Of a DNA stretch of 6,010 bases, positions 1 through 6,010 are shown piece by piece. Source of the DNA: UMGS1908 sp045588795. Lineage in GTDB: Bacteria > Bacillota > Clostridia > Christensenellales > UBA1242. The stretch spans positions 1-6,010 of the forward strand of contig JAZNEY010000023.1 of assembly GCA_045588795.1 (NCBI GenBank), given 5' to 3'. The position numbers and the translations under genes were made by a program. Below the pieces are notes generated by a model. That model saw only the letters and a list, made by a program, of their open reading frames with translations. It ran no database searches and had not been told where the DNA came from. Within the stretch, counting starts at the first letter, position 1, and every line of letters starts with the position of its first letter.

Positions 1-16
1 TAAAAAGGAGAATTAT

Positions 17-562
17 ATGAATAAAAATCTAGATTTCTTTAAACAAAAATTTGTAAATATAACCACTGATTACTCTGCTCAAATTTCAACCTCGCCAAAC
101 GACTTAATTCCAATTATGCAAAAATATTTTGAGAACAATCCTATTAATGGCAACCTATACAAATTGGAGAGATATGAGGGAGAGGGTTATGCTTGGATTT
201 GCAACACGCCCAAATTTCTAATAAATTTTAGAACACCACTTCGCAAAGGTTTGTTAAAAGATATAAATCTTTATATCAAAAGCGACCAAAAAAAATATTA
301 CTTTAATAGTCTTAAACTTAGAAAAGAGGAAATCGAGTCTAAACTTGGCTACAAATTGTTTTGGGATGAAAATGTCGGGAGAAATGCCAGTAGAATTGGT
401 ATATATTTCAAAAACGCAGAACTTAAAACAACTTTTGAAATTAAAAATCGAGATAAAAGTCTTGACTACAACACAGATGACCCCAACTGGTTAGAAAAGT
501 CTTGCACTGAAATTGTAAAATTCTGTGATGTAATTGTTCCAATTATTAACGAAATTTTTTAG
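17..562 (+). CDS. Hypothetical protein with DUF4268-like C-terminal half
   Basis: This is a 181-residue soluble protein with no signal peptide or membrane segment. The ATG start is supported by AAGGAG at 5-10, six bases upstream. The C-terminal half (about residues 90-181) runs: a charged helix with KEEIESKLGYKLFW, then a basic NASRIGIYF strand, then a helix holding an NWLEK motif, then a closing hydrophobic helix. From memory this order matches DUF4268, a domain of unknown function often found at the end of restriction-endonuclease-like or DNA-binding proteins (pattern 'EEIE..LG..L.W......ASRI.IY'). The N-terminal half (1-90) is not recognised, and no nuclease catalytic motif (PD-ExK or HNH) is visible. 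The gene stands alone, and its promoter lies beyond the left edge of the window. It ends in TAG without an obvious terminator hairpin. The coding call is firm; the domain call is from memory and tentative. Confidence 0.85.
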   Translation: MNKNLDFFKQKFVNITTDYSAQISTSPNDLIPIMQKYFENNPINGNLYKLERYEGEGYAWICNTPKFLINFRTPLRKGLLKDINLYIKSDQKKYYFNSLKLRKEEIESKLGYKLFWDENVGRNASRIGIYFKNAELKTTFEIKNRDKSLDYNTDDPNWLEKSCTEIVKFCDVIVPIINEIF

Positions 563-628
563 GATAATGCAAATAATAAACTACTTTCAACAATCACTCA
601 AACACTATTGTTTAAAATCGTTTTCTAT

Positions 629-657
629 TTGCCAAAAATCACTTTCTTTGATATAAT
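629..657 (+). promoter_or_regulatory. Near-consensus SigA-type promoter of the EamA transporter gene
   Basis: The -35 box is TTGCCA at 629-634 (one mismatch from TTGACA) and the -10 box is TATAAT at 652-657 (perfect), with the optimal 17-bp spacer. The predicted transcription start falls at about 664-665, on or next to the A of the ATG at 665. This points to a leaderless transcript. Confidence 0.8.
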
Positions 658-664
658 TTTATCT

Positions 665-1519
665 ATGGATATCGTTTTAACACTCATATATGCAACATTA
701 ATCGGTTCTTATAATGTCTTTAAAAAACTTGCAAGCCAAAAAAGCACGGAATCTACCATATTGGTTATTTATACTACCATCACTTTTTTGCTGTCCCTTT
801 TATGGTTGTCAAAAGGAATTTCCGTTCCTTTAAAATTTATTCCACTATTTGCAATTAAAGGATTTTTGCTCGCAACTTCTTGGTTCCTTGTTTTAAAAGT
901 CTTAAAATCCGCAGACCTGTCTCTTGTGATGGTTACAGGAGTTCTTTCTTCCGTTTTATCATTTATTTTAGGCATTGTACTTTTTAATGAAACAACCCGT
1001 TTGATTCAAGTGATTGGCTCGGTAATAATAGTTCTAGGCGTTGCAATTATCAATTTTATCAGCGGAGACAAAACCAAAAAAGAAACCACGTTTATTCACT
1101 TTGTTTTCCTATTTCTTTCGGCACTTATATCGGCATCTAGCACTGTAATTGACAAATACACAACCACCTACCTCACTCAATTTCAAACACAATTTTGGTT
1201 TGCTTTATTCGTTGCCATATTTTCTTGGATTTACTTTGCTGTTGAATGCGTTAAAGCAAAAGACTTTCTTATTAAAAAAGAAGATTTTAAAAACTGGAAA
1301 ATTTACCCAATTGGCATACTTCTTTTCATTGGCGATATATTTTTGTTCTCAGCATACAAGGTGCCGGGAAGTCAACTTATAACTATTAGCATATTAATGC
1401 AACTAAAAATTGTTGTATCAGTAGTTGCAGGAGCATTTATTTTTAAAGAAGAAAACATTTTGAAAAAAATCATACTTTCTTTATTTGTAATAGCCGGAGC
1501 AATTTTAATAGCAATATAA
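665..1519 (+). CDS. EamA/DMT-superfamily transporter (10 TM helices)
   Basis: This is an inner-membrane permease of 284 residues, typical of the drug/metabolite transporter superfamily. About ten hydrophobic helices can be read (near 1-20, 31-50, 56-80, 86-106, 114-134, 142-162, 173-195, 212-232, 238-259, 267-284). It carries the family's internal duplication: helix 4 ends GIVLFNE (E109) and helix 9 ends GAFIFKE (E262), each followed by a final helix (IGSVIIVLGVAII and ILSLFVIAGAILI). The substrate cannot be told; relatives move amino acids, metabolites, sugars or drugs. The start is set at ATG 665 because the protein then begins at helix 1 and the promoter lies immediately upstream. A TTG at 608 would extend the frame by 19 residues, but it lies upstream of the -35 box and has no Shine-Dalgarno site. 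ATG 665 also lacks one, as expected for a leaderless mRNA. The gene is monocistronic and convergent with the DUF1846 gene. Confidence 0.9.
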   Translation: MDIVLTLIYATLIGSYNVFKKLASQKSTESTILVIYTTITFLLSLLWLSKGISVPLKFIPLFAIKGFLLATSWFLVLKVLKSADLSLVMVTGVLSSVLSFILGIVLFNETTRLIQVIGSVIIVLGVAIINFISGDKTKKETTFIHFVFLFLSALISASSTVIDKYTTTYLTQFQTQFWFALFVAIFSWIYFAVECVKAKDFLIKKEDFKNWKIYPIGILLFIGDIFLFSAYKVPGSQLITISILMQLKIVVSVVAGAFIFKEENILKKIILSLFVIAGAILIAI

Positions 1520-1532
1520 ACACAAGCAAAAA

Positions 1533-1565
1533 TGGGCTCACCAATTTCGTGAGTCCACTTTTTTT
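1533..1565 (+). terminator. Intrinsic terminator of the transporter gene, possibly bidirectional
   Basis: The arms TGGGCTCAC (1533-1541) and GTGAGTCCA (1549-1557) form a 9-bp stem with one G-U pair and a 7-base loop, followed by C and seven Ts (1559-1565). It lies 13 bp after the transporter stop. In the minus direction the stem is followed by TTTTTG, so it may also end the DUF1846 transcript. There the G-U pair becomes an A-C mismatch, so it should work better on the plus strand. Confidence 0.85.
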
Positions 1566-1572
1566 ATGTATT

Positions 1573-3060
1573 CTATTCTTGATTATAAAGAGATTTGCTT
1601 GAATAATATGGTTCGCTTGTAATATTAATTCCAAGAGCAAGCAATGTGTTTTGGTCTGAAGCATTAAGCATTGAAGAAGAATGAGCCTCTAACCCTTTTA
1701 ATTTATCCAGTTGTTTTAAAACAAGTTCGGCTGTTGGATTTGTTACAGAATTGATTGATAAAAGCATCAAAACATCTTTAAGTGTCAACTTGCCTTTTTT
1801 GATTCCAAGTTTGGTTCTTTTAAGGTCAAGAACTGGTTCAAGTAAGTTTTTTGGAATTAAATTTATTGAGTCATCTATATGTGCTAAATGTTTAAGAGCA
1901 TTTAGTACACACGCACAAGCACTTGTCATCAGGTCTTTTGTTCTTCCAGTTATAATCTTTGAAGAAGAAAGCTCAATGGCCATAACAGGAGAATTTGTTT
2001 CTTTTTCCTTTTGCTTTGCCTCGGTGACAACCTTTCTTGAATTAGGGTCAATTTTCCACTCACCCATTAAAAATTTAATTCTGTTAACAGTTGAAATTGG
2101 TGTTGTTCCCTTTTTAAATTCGCATCTAGCTTTGTAATATCTTCTTATAATTTCATCTATGCTTGCCTTTCTAACAACTTCATCATCAACAATAGCATTC
2201 CCCACCATATTAACCCCCATATCGGTTGGAGATTGGTAGATTTTATCGTTGCCCGTAATTTTATGCAAAATATTTCTTACAACCGGAAAGACCTGCAAAT
2301 CGCGGTTATAATTAACAGCCTGTTCATTATAAGCCGTAAGGTGAAAGTTGTCTATCATATTCATATCATTAAGGTCGGCAGTTGCTGCCTCATAGGCGAT
2401 ATTTACAGGGTGATTTAGTGGCAAGTTCCAAACCGGAAATGTCTCAAACTTAGCATATCCTGCCTTTACACCTCTTTTGTACTCGTGATAAAGTTGAGAT
2501 AAACAAGTTGCCATCTTTCCGCTTCCAGGTCCCGGTGCGGTTATTATTACCAATGGTTTTGTAGTTTCAATATACGGATTTGCTCCATAGCCCTCATCAC
2601 TGACAATGGTTTCAATATCAGTTGGATAGCCTTTTGTAAAGGTATGAAAATACACTTTTTCATTCCTATTCGTAAGTTTGTTTGCAAATGTCTTGGCTGA
2701 TGCCTGCTCGTTAAAAAGTGTAATAACAACACCACTAACAGTAAGCCCCTCCTCCCTCAAACAATCTATTTGGCGAAGAACATCCATATCGTAGGAAATT
2801 GCATAGTCTGCACGAATTTTATTTCTTTCAATGTCTGTCGCACTTATAACAAAAATAATTTCGCACTTGTCTTTAAGTTGCTTTAAAATTTGAACTTTTG
2901 CATCAGGCTCAAATCCCGGCAAGACTCTTGATGCGTGTAAATCATCAAACAACTTTCCGCCAAACTCAATATAGAGTTTGTTATCGAACTTGTTTATTCG
3001 CTCCAAAATATTTTCTGTTTGCAATTTAAGATATTTTTTGTTATCAAACCCCTTTTTCAT
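1573..3060 (-). CDS. DUF1846 / UPF0371 family protein
   Basis: This is a cytoplasmic protein of 495 residues, the usual full length of the UPF0371 (DUF1846) family, which is common in Bacillota and Actinomycetota. Structures exist for the family, but I know of no established biochemical function. Family-like segments are the start GFDNKKYLKLQTENILERI, then LYIEFGGKLFDDLHASRVLPGF (29-50), ADYAISYDMDVLRQID (85-99), a glycine-rich APGPGSGKMATCLSQLYHE (175-193) that looks like a P-loop, SPTDMGVNMVGNAIVDDEVV (277-296), and the end LKGLEAHSS...LGINITSEPYY. The P-loop-like motif suggests nucleotide or phosphate binding, but this is inference. The start ATG at 3060 has TGAGG (3066-3070) five bases upstream. 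The gene is monocistronic, divergent from the phosphoesterase gene and convergent with the transporter gene, and ends in TAG. No frameshift or truncation is visible. Confidence 0.93.
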   Translation of the reverse strand: MKKGFDNKKYLKLQTENILERINKFDNKLYIEFGGKLFDDLHASRVLPGFEPDAKVQILKQLKDKCEIIFVISATDIERNKIRADYAISYDMDVLRQIDCLREEGLTVSGVVITLFNEQASAKTFANKLTNRNEKVYFHTFTKGYPTDIETIVSDEGYGANPYIETTKPLVIITAPGPGSGKMATCLSQLYHEYKRGVKAGYAKFETFPVWNLPLNHPVNIAYEAATADLNDMNMIDNFHLTAYNEQAVNYNRDLQVFPVVRNILHKITGNDKIYQSPTDMGVNMVGNAIVDDEVVRKASIDEIIRRYYKARCEFKKGTTPISTVNRIKFLMGEWKIDPNSRKVVTEAKQKEKETNSPVMAIELSSSKIITGRTKDLMTSACACVLNALKHLAHIDDSINLIPKNLLEPVLDLKRTKLGIKKGKLTLKDVLMLLSINSVTNPTAELVLKQLDKLKGLEAHSSSMLNASDQNTLLALGINITSEPYYSSKSLYNQE

Positions 3061-3107
3061 CTTAACCTCACGACATTGAATATTTTTGCTGTTTGCACTA
3101 CACTTTT

Positions 3108-3137
3108 AGTATAATACAATTAATAAACTTTTGTAAA
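3108..3137 (-). promoter_or_regulatory. Putative promoter of the DUF1846 gene
   Basis: Read on the minus strand, the -35 box is TTTACA (3132-3137) and the -10 box is TATACT (3108-3113, one mismatch), with an 18-bp spacer. The predicted start near 3101 gives a 5' leader of about 40 bases ending in the TGAGG ribosome site. No structured leader is seen. Confidence 0.6.
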
Positions 3138-3174
3138 TCAAATTTTTAGTTTTAACAATTAATTGCCAAAAGTT
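3126..3174. repeat. Inverted 8-bp repeat spanning the divergent promoters
   Basis: AACTTTTG at 3126-3133 and its exact reverse complement CAAAAGTT at 3167-3174 lie 41 bp apart, about four helical turns. The left copy overlaps the -35 box of the DUF1846 promoter and the right copy overlaps the -35 box of the phosphoesterase promoter. It could be a regulator site for both genes. An 8-bp inverted repeat in DNA this AT-rich could also arise by chance. Confidence 0.3.
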
Positions 3175-3191
3175 AAAAAAAATGTTAAAAT
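3163..3191 (+). promoter_or_regulatory. Promoter of the phosphoesterase and membrane-protein operon
   Basis: The -35 box is TTGCCA (3163-3168) and the -10 box is TAAAAT (3186-3191, one mismatch), with a 17-bp spacer. The predicted start near 3198 lies just before AAAAGGAG. This -35 hexamer and the three As after it match those of the transporter promoter at 629. Confidence 0.7.
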
Positions 3192-3216
3192 CTTATTAGA
3201 AAAAGGAGTTCGGTTT

Positions 3217-4053
3217 ATGAGAATTGCAATAATTTCAGACATTCACGGAAATCTTGAAGCATTGAAAAGTGTTTTAAAAGACATTAACAGAAACAATGTT
3301 GACAAAATAATTTGTCTTGGAGATATCGTTGGCAAGGGAGTTAATTCAAGTATTTGCATTGAGCTTGTTAGAATGTATTGTGATGTGGTTTTAAAAGGCA
3401 ACAATGATGAGAAAATTTCAAAGCCTTTAAAAGCCTATACAGGAAACAAAATCGCATACGACTCTGTTAAATTTAATAAATCACTACTTTCAAAAGAGGA
3501 TATTAAATATTTGAAAACTCTTCCCTTTTCCGAAGAATTCTATTTGAGTGGAAATCTTGTTCGCTTGTTTCACGCAACACCAGATGACAATCTAAAATTT
3601 GTAAGAGATTATGAATCCGACCTAAACGAAAAATATAAAATGTTTCTTGGAAGCGACAAAACCAAAACAAAAGAGGTTGCAGACATTGCAATTTACGGAC
3701 ACATACACTACCAATTTATGCAAAAACTCTTCCACCGCACTTTGATTTCTGCCGGAAGTGTTGGCAATTCTGTTTGTGCTACTTTAATTGATGGCTACAA
3801 TACAAACCCAAACGAAACAACAAACGCACATTACCTTATAATTGAGGGTGAATATGGCTCGAAAGAAAAATCCAATTTCAACATTGAATTTAAAAGCTTA
3901 CCATATGACATTGACCACGAACTCTTATCAAGCGAGGGATTAAACCCAGAGTTTGATGCGTATAAAATTGAACTTACAGAGGGCAAATACAGAAATATGG
4001 AAGTGATTGAAAAATCTATTATTGAACAAGGATATAAAATTCCACAACAATAA
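3217..4053 (+). CDS. Calcineurin-like metallophosphoesterase (YfcE/MJ0936-type)
   Basis: This is a soluble metal-dependent phosphoesterase of 278 residues, probably acting on phosphodiesters or phosphomonoesters in the cytoplasm. The calcineurin-type metal-binding motifs appear in order: SDIHGN (7-12, with D8 and H10), GDIVG (35-39, D36), GNND (61-64), H119 in the LFHATPDD segment, and GHIH (161-164, H162 and H164), followed by SAGSVGNS (178-185). This fits the Metallophos_2 group with YfcE and MJ0936. Those minimal enzymes are about 165-185 residues, so roughly 90 extra residues at the C-terminus hold strands and a charged tail of unknown role. The start ATG 3217 has AAAGGAG (3202-3208) eight bases upstream. 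A TTG at 3163 would extend the frame, but it lies inside the -35 box and is rejected. The gene is followed 24 bp later by a membrane-protein gene, probably in the same transcript. Substrate unknown. Confidence 0.92.
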   Translation: MRIAIISDIHGNLEALKSVLKDINRNNVDKIICLGDIVGKGVNSSICIELVRMYCDVVLKGNNDEKISKPLKAYTGNKIAYDSVKFNKSLLSKEDIKYLKTLPFSEEFYLSGNLVRLFHATPDDNLKFVRDYESDLNEKYKMFLGSDKTKTKEVADIAIYGHIHYQFMQKLFHRTLISAGSVGNSVCATLIDGYNTNPNETTNAHYLIIEGEYGSKEKSNFNIEFKSLPYDIDHELLSSEGLNPEFDAYKIELTEGKYRNMEVIEKSIIEQGYKIPQQ

Positions 4054-4077
4054 AAAAAATTTAAGGAACAAATAACA

Positions 4078-4992
4078 ATGAAAAAAAACAAAAATCAAGA
4101 AAAAAATTCAAAACAATCATTAGTAATTACCACTATTATCCTTTGGAGTGTTTTCATGTTGCTAACAATCGCAATTGCAAACAACATTTTTAAAGGAACA
4201 ATCTACACAATTATTACATTTGTATATGGTTTAAACTCAATATTGTGCCTAATATTTGCAATCAAGCTGTTGATTGTAATATTAAAGTCCAACAAAAGGC
4301 AACGAAAAACCCCTACAAAACCTTTAACCACTAATCCTATTATAGATGAAAACATATTAACTGGTCGCAAAATATATAAAAAAACATTACGGAAAAGTTT
4401 TGGGAGTCTATTTATTGTAACAAGCATTTTAAGTATAGGGTCTGCAATCTTGCTTGCGTTTTTGATGATTGACGAGGCTGGCATAATGTTAACAATCCTG
4501 CTGGCTTCATTCATAGTAATAGTGTTTGAACTGACTATGTTTATTGTATATCGCATAAATAAAAGTATTTGTTTTCTCTATCTAGAAACAACATTTAATG
4601 GCGAATCGTTTGTTTTATTTACTTCTAAAAGCACACTCTCTAATTGGAGTTTTTCCGAAAGAAAATTCCACGTCGTTTACAAAAGTAAAGAATATACAGA
4701 CTTTGCACATCTTTATTGGCTCGGTGATAACAACAAATCAATTTACGCTAACTCAAAAAATGTACTTCGTTCCCACCCTGTTGAGATGTTACTTACTTGG
4801 ATTTGCGATTGTCCAGTAGCCAATTATTTAAGAATAGATATAAACACTGAAAAATCTGGAAATGTTCAATGCGTTTTCCGATATGAAACCAAAAATTTTA
4901 TAATTACCGACTACTTAGACAAATTAGAGGGTTGTTTTGAAACAAGTTTGTCAATGCATAAAGAACAAAAGAAAAATAACAAAGAAAAATAA
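4078..4992 (+). CDS. Hypothetical membrane protein, four predicted TM helices
   Basis: I do not recognise this 304-residue protein. A lysine- and asparagine-rich N-terminus (1-13) precedes two hydrophobic helices (about 15-35 and 42-69). A basic linker with SNKRQRKTPTK follows (71-107), then a second helix pair (about 108-130 and 135-159), then a soluble C-terminal region of about 145 residues rich in aromatic residues and strands, ending in a lysine-rich tail. By the positive-inside rule both ends and the linker should be cytoplasmic. The soluble region contains a C-D-C near residue 243, which alone does not make a metal site. The ATG has AAGGAA (4063-4068) nine bases upstream. The gene lies 24 bp behind the phosphoesterase gene with no terminator or promoter between them, so co-transcription is likely. 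A membrane scaffold or sensor for the enzyme is possible but speculative. The stop overlaps the terminator stem. Confidence 0.85.
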   Translation: MKKNKNQEKNSKQSLVITTIILWSVFMLLTIAIANNIFKGTIYTIITFVYGLNSILCLIFAIKLLIVILKSNKRQRKTPTKPLTTNPIIDENILTGRKIYKKTLRKSFGSLFIVTSILSIGSAILLAFLMIDEAGIMLTILLASFIVIVFELTMFIVYRINKSICFLYLETTFNGESFVLFTSKSTLSNWSFSERKFHVVYKSKEYTDFAHLYWLGDNNKSIYANSKNVLRSHPVEMLLTWICDCPVANYLRIDINTEKSGNVQCVFRYETKNFIITDYLDKLEGCFETSLSMHKEQKKNNKEK

Positions 4993-5020
4993 AAGATTGA
5001 GGAATTTTCCTCAATCTTTT
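4991..5020. terminator. Bidirectional intrinsic terminator between convergent genes
   Basis: Two perfectly complementary 14-base arms, 4991-5004 (AAAAGATTGAGGAA) and 5007-5020 (TTCCTCAATCTTTT), make a hairpin with A- and T-runs at its base, so each strand ends in a U-tract. It serves the membrane-protein gene on the plus strand, whose TAA stop shares bases 4991-4992, and the DegV gene on the minus strand, which stops 43 bp away. Confidence 0.92.
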
Positions 5021-5063
5021 GCTTTAAAACTACTATTTATTTGAATAAAATCGCTTAATCAAC

Positions 5064-5921
5064 TTATCTTTTATTTGCTGTATAAGTCAAACATATGTTT
5101 CCGGGTCCACCGTGTGCACCAACAATTACTCCAAGATAGTCAATAATAAAATTTACATTTGAAAATCTTTCATCTTTCTTTATCTCGTTTACAACAAGTT
5201 CTGCATCTTGCAATTTGTCCCCGTGCAATACATAGACATCATTACTTTCAAAATTATAGTTTTCTTTAAAGTGTTCTACCATTCTGTTTAGTGCTTTTCT
5301 TCTTCCAATTACCATTTGCCTTGAATGAAATTTGCCCTCCTCATTCAAATACACAATTGGTTTAATATTTAACATACCACCAATTTTAGCAACGACATTA
5401 TTAACCCTGCCACTTTTTGCAAGTGTTTTCATATCTTCTGGTGTAAAGTTTAAACTCACCCTTGTTTTAAGGTCCTCTGCAAATGAAACAAGTTCTTCAA
5501 TTGTTTTTCCCTCGTTTAACTTTTTGATTACTTCATTTAAAATAATTGCCTGCCCGCCAGAGCCCGTTAATGTATCAACCACATAGACCTTGTTTGTGTT
5601 TTCTGCGTTCACCTTTTCAGAAGCCTTTATCGCACAACTGCAAGTTCCACTAACAGCCCCATCAAAGCCAAGGTGCAAAACATCACCCTCTTTCACTATT
5701 TCTTTAAAATACTCTTCAAACTCATATTCATTAATTAAACTGGTTTTGAAAGTTGCCCCGTTTCTGATTTCATCATAAAATTCTTTTATTGTAAGGTTTG
5801 GATTTTCTTCGCCTGTTACTTCATTATGGTAAGATAGTGAAATATGCCTAACATTCATTTTGTCTAATTCTTCAGCAGGTATATCACAAGTAGTTTCTAT
5901 TGATAATATTATTTTTTTCAT
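5064..5921 (-). CDS. DegV family fatty-acid-binding protein (FakB-like)
   Basis: This is a soluble protein of 285 residues, the normal DegV length. In Bacillota such proteins (FakB) bind a fatty acid and present it to the kinase FakA, giving acyl-phosphate for phospholipid synthesis. Family landmarks in order: ETTCDIP (9-15, in place of the usual DSTSDLP), TSLINEYEF (60-68, the usual TSQP position), HLGFDGAVSGTCSCA (83-97), VVDTLTGSGGQA (114-125), LAKSGRVNNVVAKIGGMLNIKPI (167-189), LHGD (232-235) and GVIVGAHGGPGNI (264-276). The Thr/Ser near 60, Ser91 and His270 fall where FakB proteins hold the fatty-acid carboxylate. The start ATG 5921 has AAAGGA nine bases upstream (site ending at 5931). 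No fakA is in the window, so the kinase must be elsewhere. A bacterium usually has several FakB paralogues with different acyl-chain preference, and which type this is cannot be told. Confidence 0.93.
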   Translation of the reverse strand: MKKIILSIETTCDIPAEELDKMNVRHISLSYHNEVTGEENPNLTIKEFYDEIRNGATFKTSLINEYEFEEYFKEIVKEGDVLHLGFDGAVSGTCSCAIKASEKVNAENTNKVYVVDTLTGSGGQAIILNEVIKKLNEGKTIEELVSFAEDLKTRVSLNFTPEDMKTLAKSGRVNNVVAKIGGMLNIKPIVYLNEEGKFHSRQMVIGRRKALNRMVEHFKENYNFESNDVYVLHGDKLQDAELVVNEIKKDERFSNVNFIIDYLGVIVGAHGGPGNICLTYTANKR

Positions 5922-5952
5922 TTGATTTTTTCCTTTTTTTTATTCATTGTTG

Positions 5953-5976
5953 CAAATTTGACTTTTATCAAACTTG
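5953..5976. repeat. Inverted repeat upstream of the DegV gene, candidate operator
   Basis: CAAATTTGA (5953-5961) and TCAAACTTG (5968-5976) are near-perfect inverted arms (one mismatch, G-U in the minus-strand RNA) around a 6-base centre. On the minus strand the arms read AGTTTGA and TCAAATT. These match the half-sites I recall for the fatty-acid regulator FabT, but the known site has a 3-base centre. The repeat lies between the predicted promoter and the ribosome site, so it could be an operator or an mRNA hairpin. Confidence 0.45.
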
Positions 5977-5991
5977 AACACACACCATTAG

Positions 5992-5997
5992 ATTATA
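5992..5997 (-). promoter_or_regulatory. Putative -10 box of the DegV gene
   Basis: A perfect TATAAT on the minus strand lies about 70 bp upstream of the start codon. Its -35 box, about 17 bp further upstream, would be just outside the window, so the promoter cannot be confirmed. Transcription would start near 5985, giving a leader of about 65 bases that contains the inverted repeat. Confidence 0.45.
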
Positions 5998-6010
5998 TTA
6001 AATTTTTGGC

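Noticed and set aside
600..613. Small hairpin AAACA/TGTTT after the first gene
   Set aside because: The stem is only five A/T-rich pairs with no T-run, too weak for a terminator.
608..664. TTG start giving a 19-residue longer transporter
   Set aside because: No Shine-Dalgarno site, and the TTG lies upstream of the -35 box, so the transcript would not contain it.
1751..2137. 128-codon open frame on the plus strand inside the DUF1846 gene
   Set aside because: It lies fully antisense to a clear family member, has no ribosome site that I can see, and its translation looks like no known protein.
3163..3216. TTG start extending the phosphoesterase by 18 residues
   Set aside because: The TTG is part of the -35 box, the added residues precede the family's normal MRIAIISDIHGN start, and ATG 3217 has a strong Shine-Dalgarno site.
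1..6010. Recoded TGA (tryptophan), suspected because of the AT-rich DNA
   Set aside because: All six genes are intact with standard stops (TAA or TAG), and tryptophan is encoded by TGG.
1..6010. CRISPR array, tRNA, rRNA, transposase or attachment site
   Set aside because: No regularly spaced repeats, cloverleaf arms, conserved rRNA segments, transposase motifs or long terminal repeats were seen; the longest non-coding gap is about 156 bp and is explained by promoters.

Overview
The window is AT-rich chromosomal DNA (about one third G+C by eye) from what looks like a low-GC Gram-positive bacterium. Shine-Dalgarno sites are strong (AAGGAG, AAAAGGAG, AAAGGA), promoters are close to the SigA consensus, and intrinsic terminators are compact. 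The gene content, a UPF0371/DUF1846 protein and a DegV/FakB fatty-acid-binding protein, also fits Bacillota, perhaps an uncultured Clostridia-type gut lineage; the genus cannot be told from this sequence. Tryptophan is TGG throughout and no gene needs TGA read as sense, so the standard bacterial code fits.

Layout from left to right: (1) 17-562 (+), a 181-residue soluble protein whose C-terminal half resembles the DUF4268 domain. (2) 665-1519 (+), a ten-helix EamA/DMT-type transporter with its own near-consensus promoter, placed so close to the start codon that the mRNA is probably leaderless. (3) 1573-3060 (-), a full-length DUF1846/UPF0371 protein, convergent with the transporter and separated from it by one hairpin terminator. 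(4) 3061-3216, a divergent promoter region. (5) 3217-4053 (+), a YfcE/MJ0936-like calcineurin-type metallophosphoesterase. (6) 4078-4992 (+), an unrecognised four-helix membrane protein, 24 bp downstream and probably co-transcribed with it. (7) 4991-5020, a perfect bidirectional terminator. (8) 5064-5921 (-), a DegV/FakB fatty-acid-binding protein with a candidate promoter and an inverted repeat upstream.

The genes are mostly independent single-gene units; the only likely operon is phosphoesterase plus membrane protein. There is no sign of a mobile element, CRISPR array, rRNA or tRNA, or an obvious defence or biosynthetic cluster. I did not find a clear new multi-gene system. The most interesting points are regulatory: the leaderless transporter mRNA, the inverted repeat ahead of the DegV gene with FabT-like half-sites, and the inverted half-sites overlapping both divergent -35 boxes. 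The phosphoesterase and membrane-protein pair is the most plausible uncharacterised functional unit.
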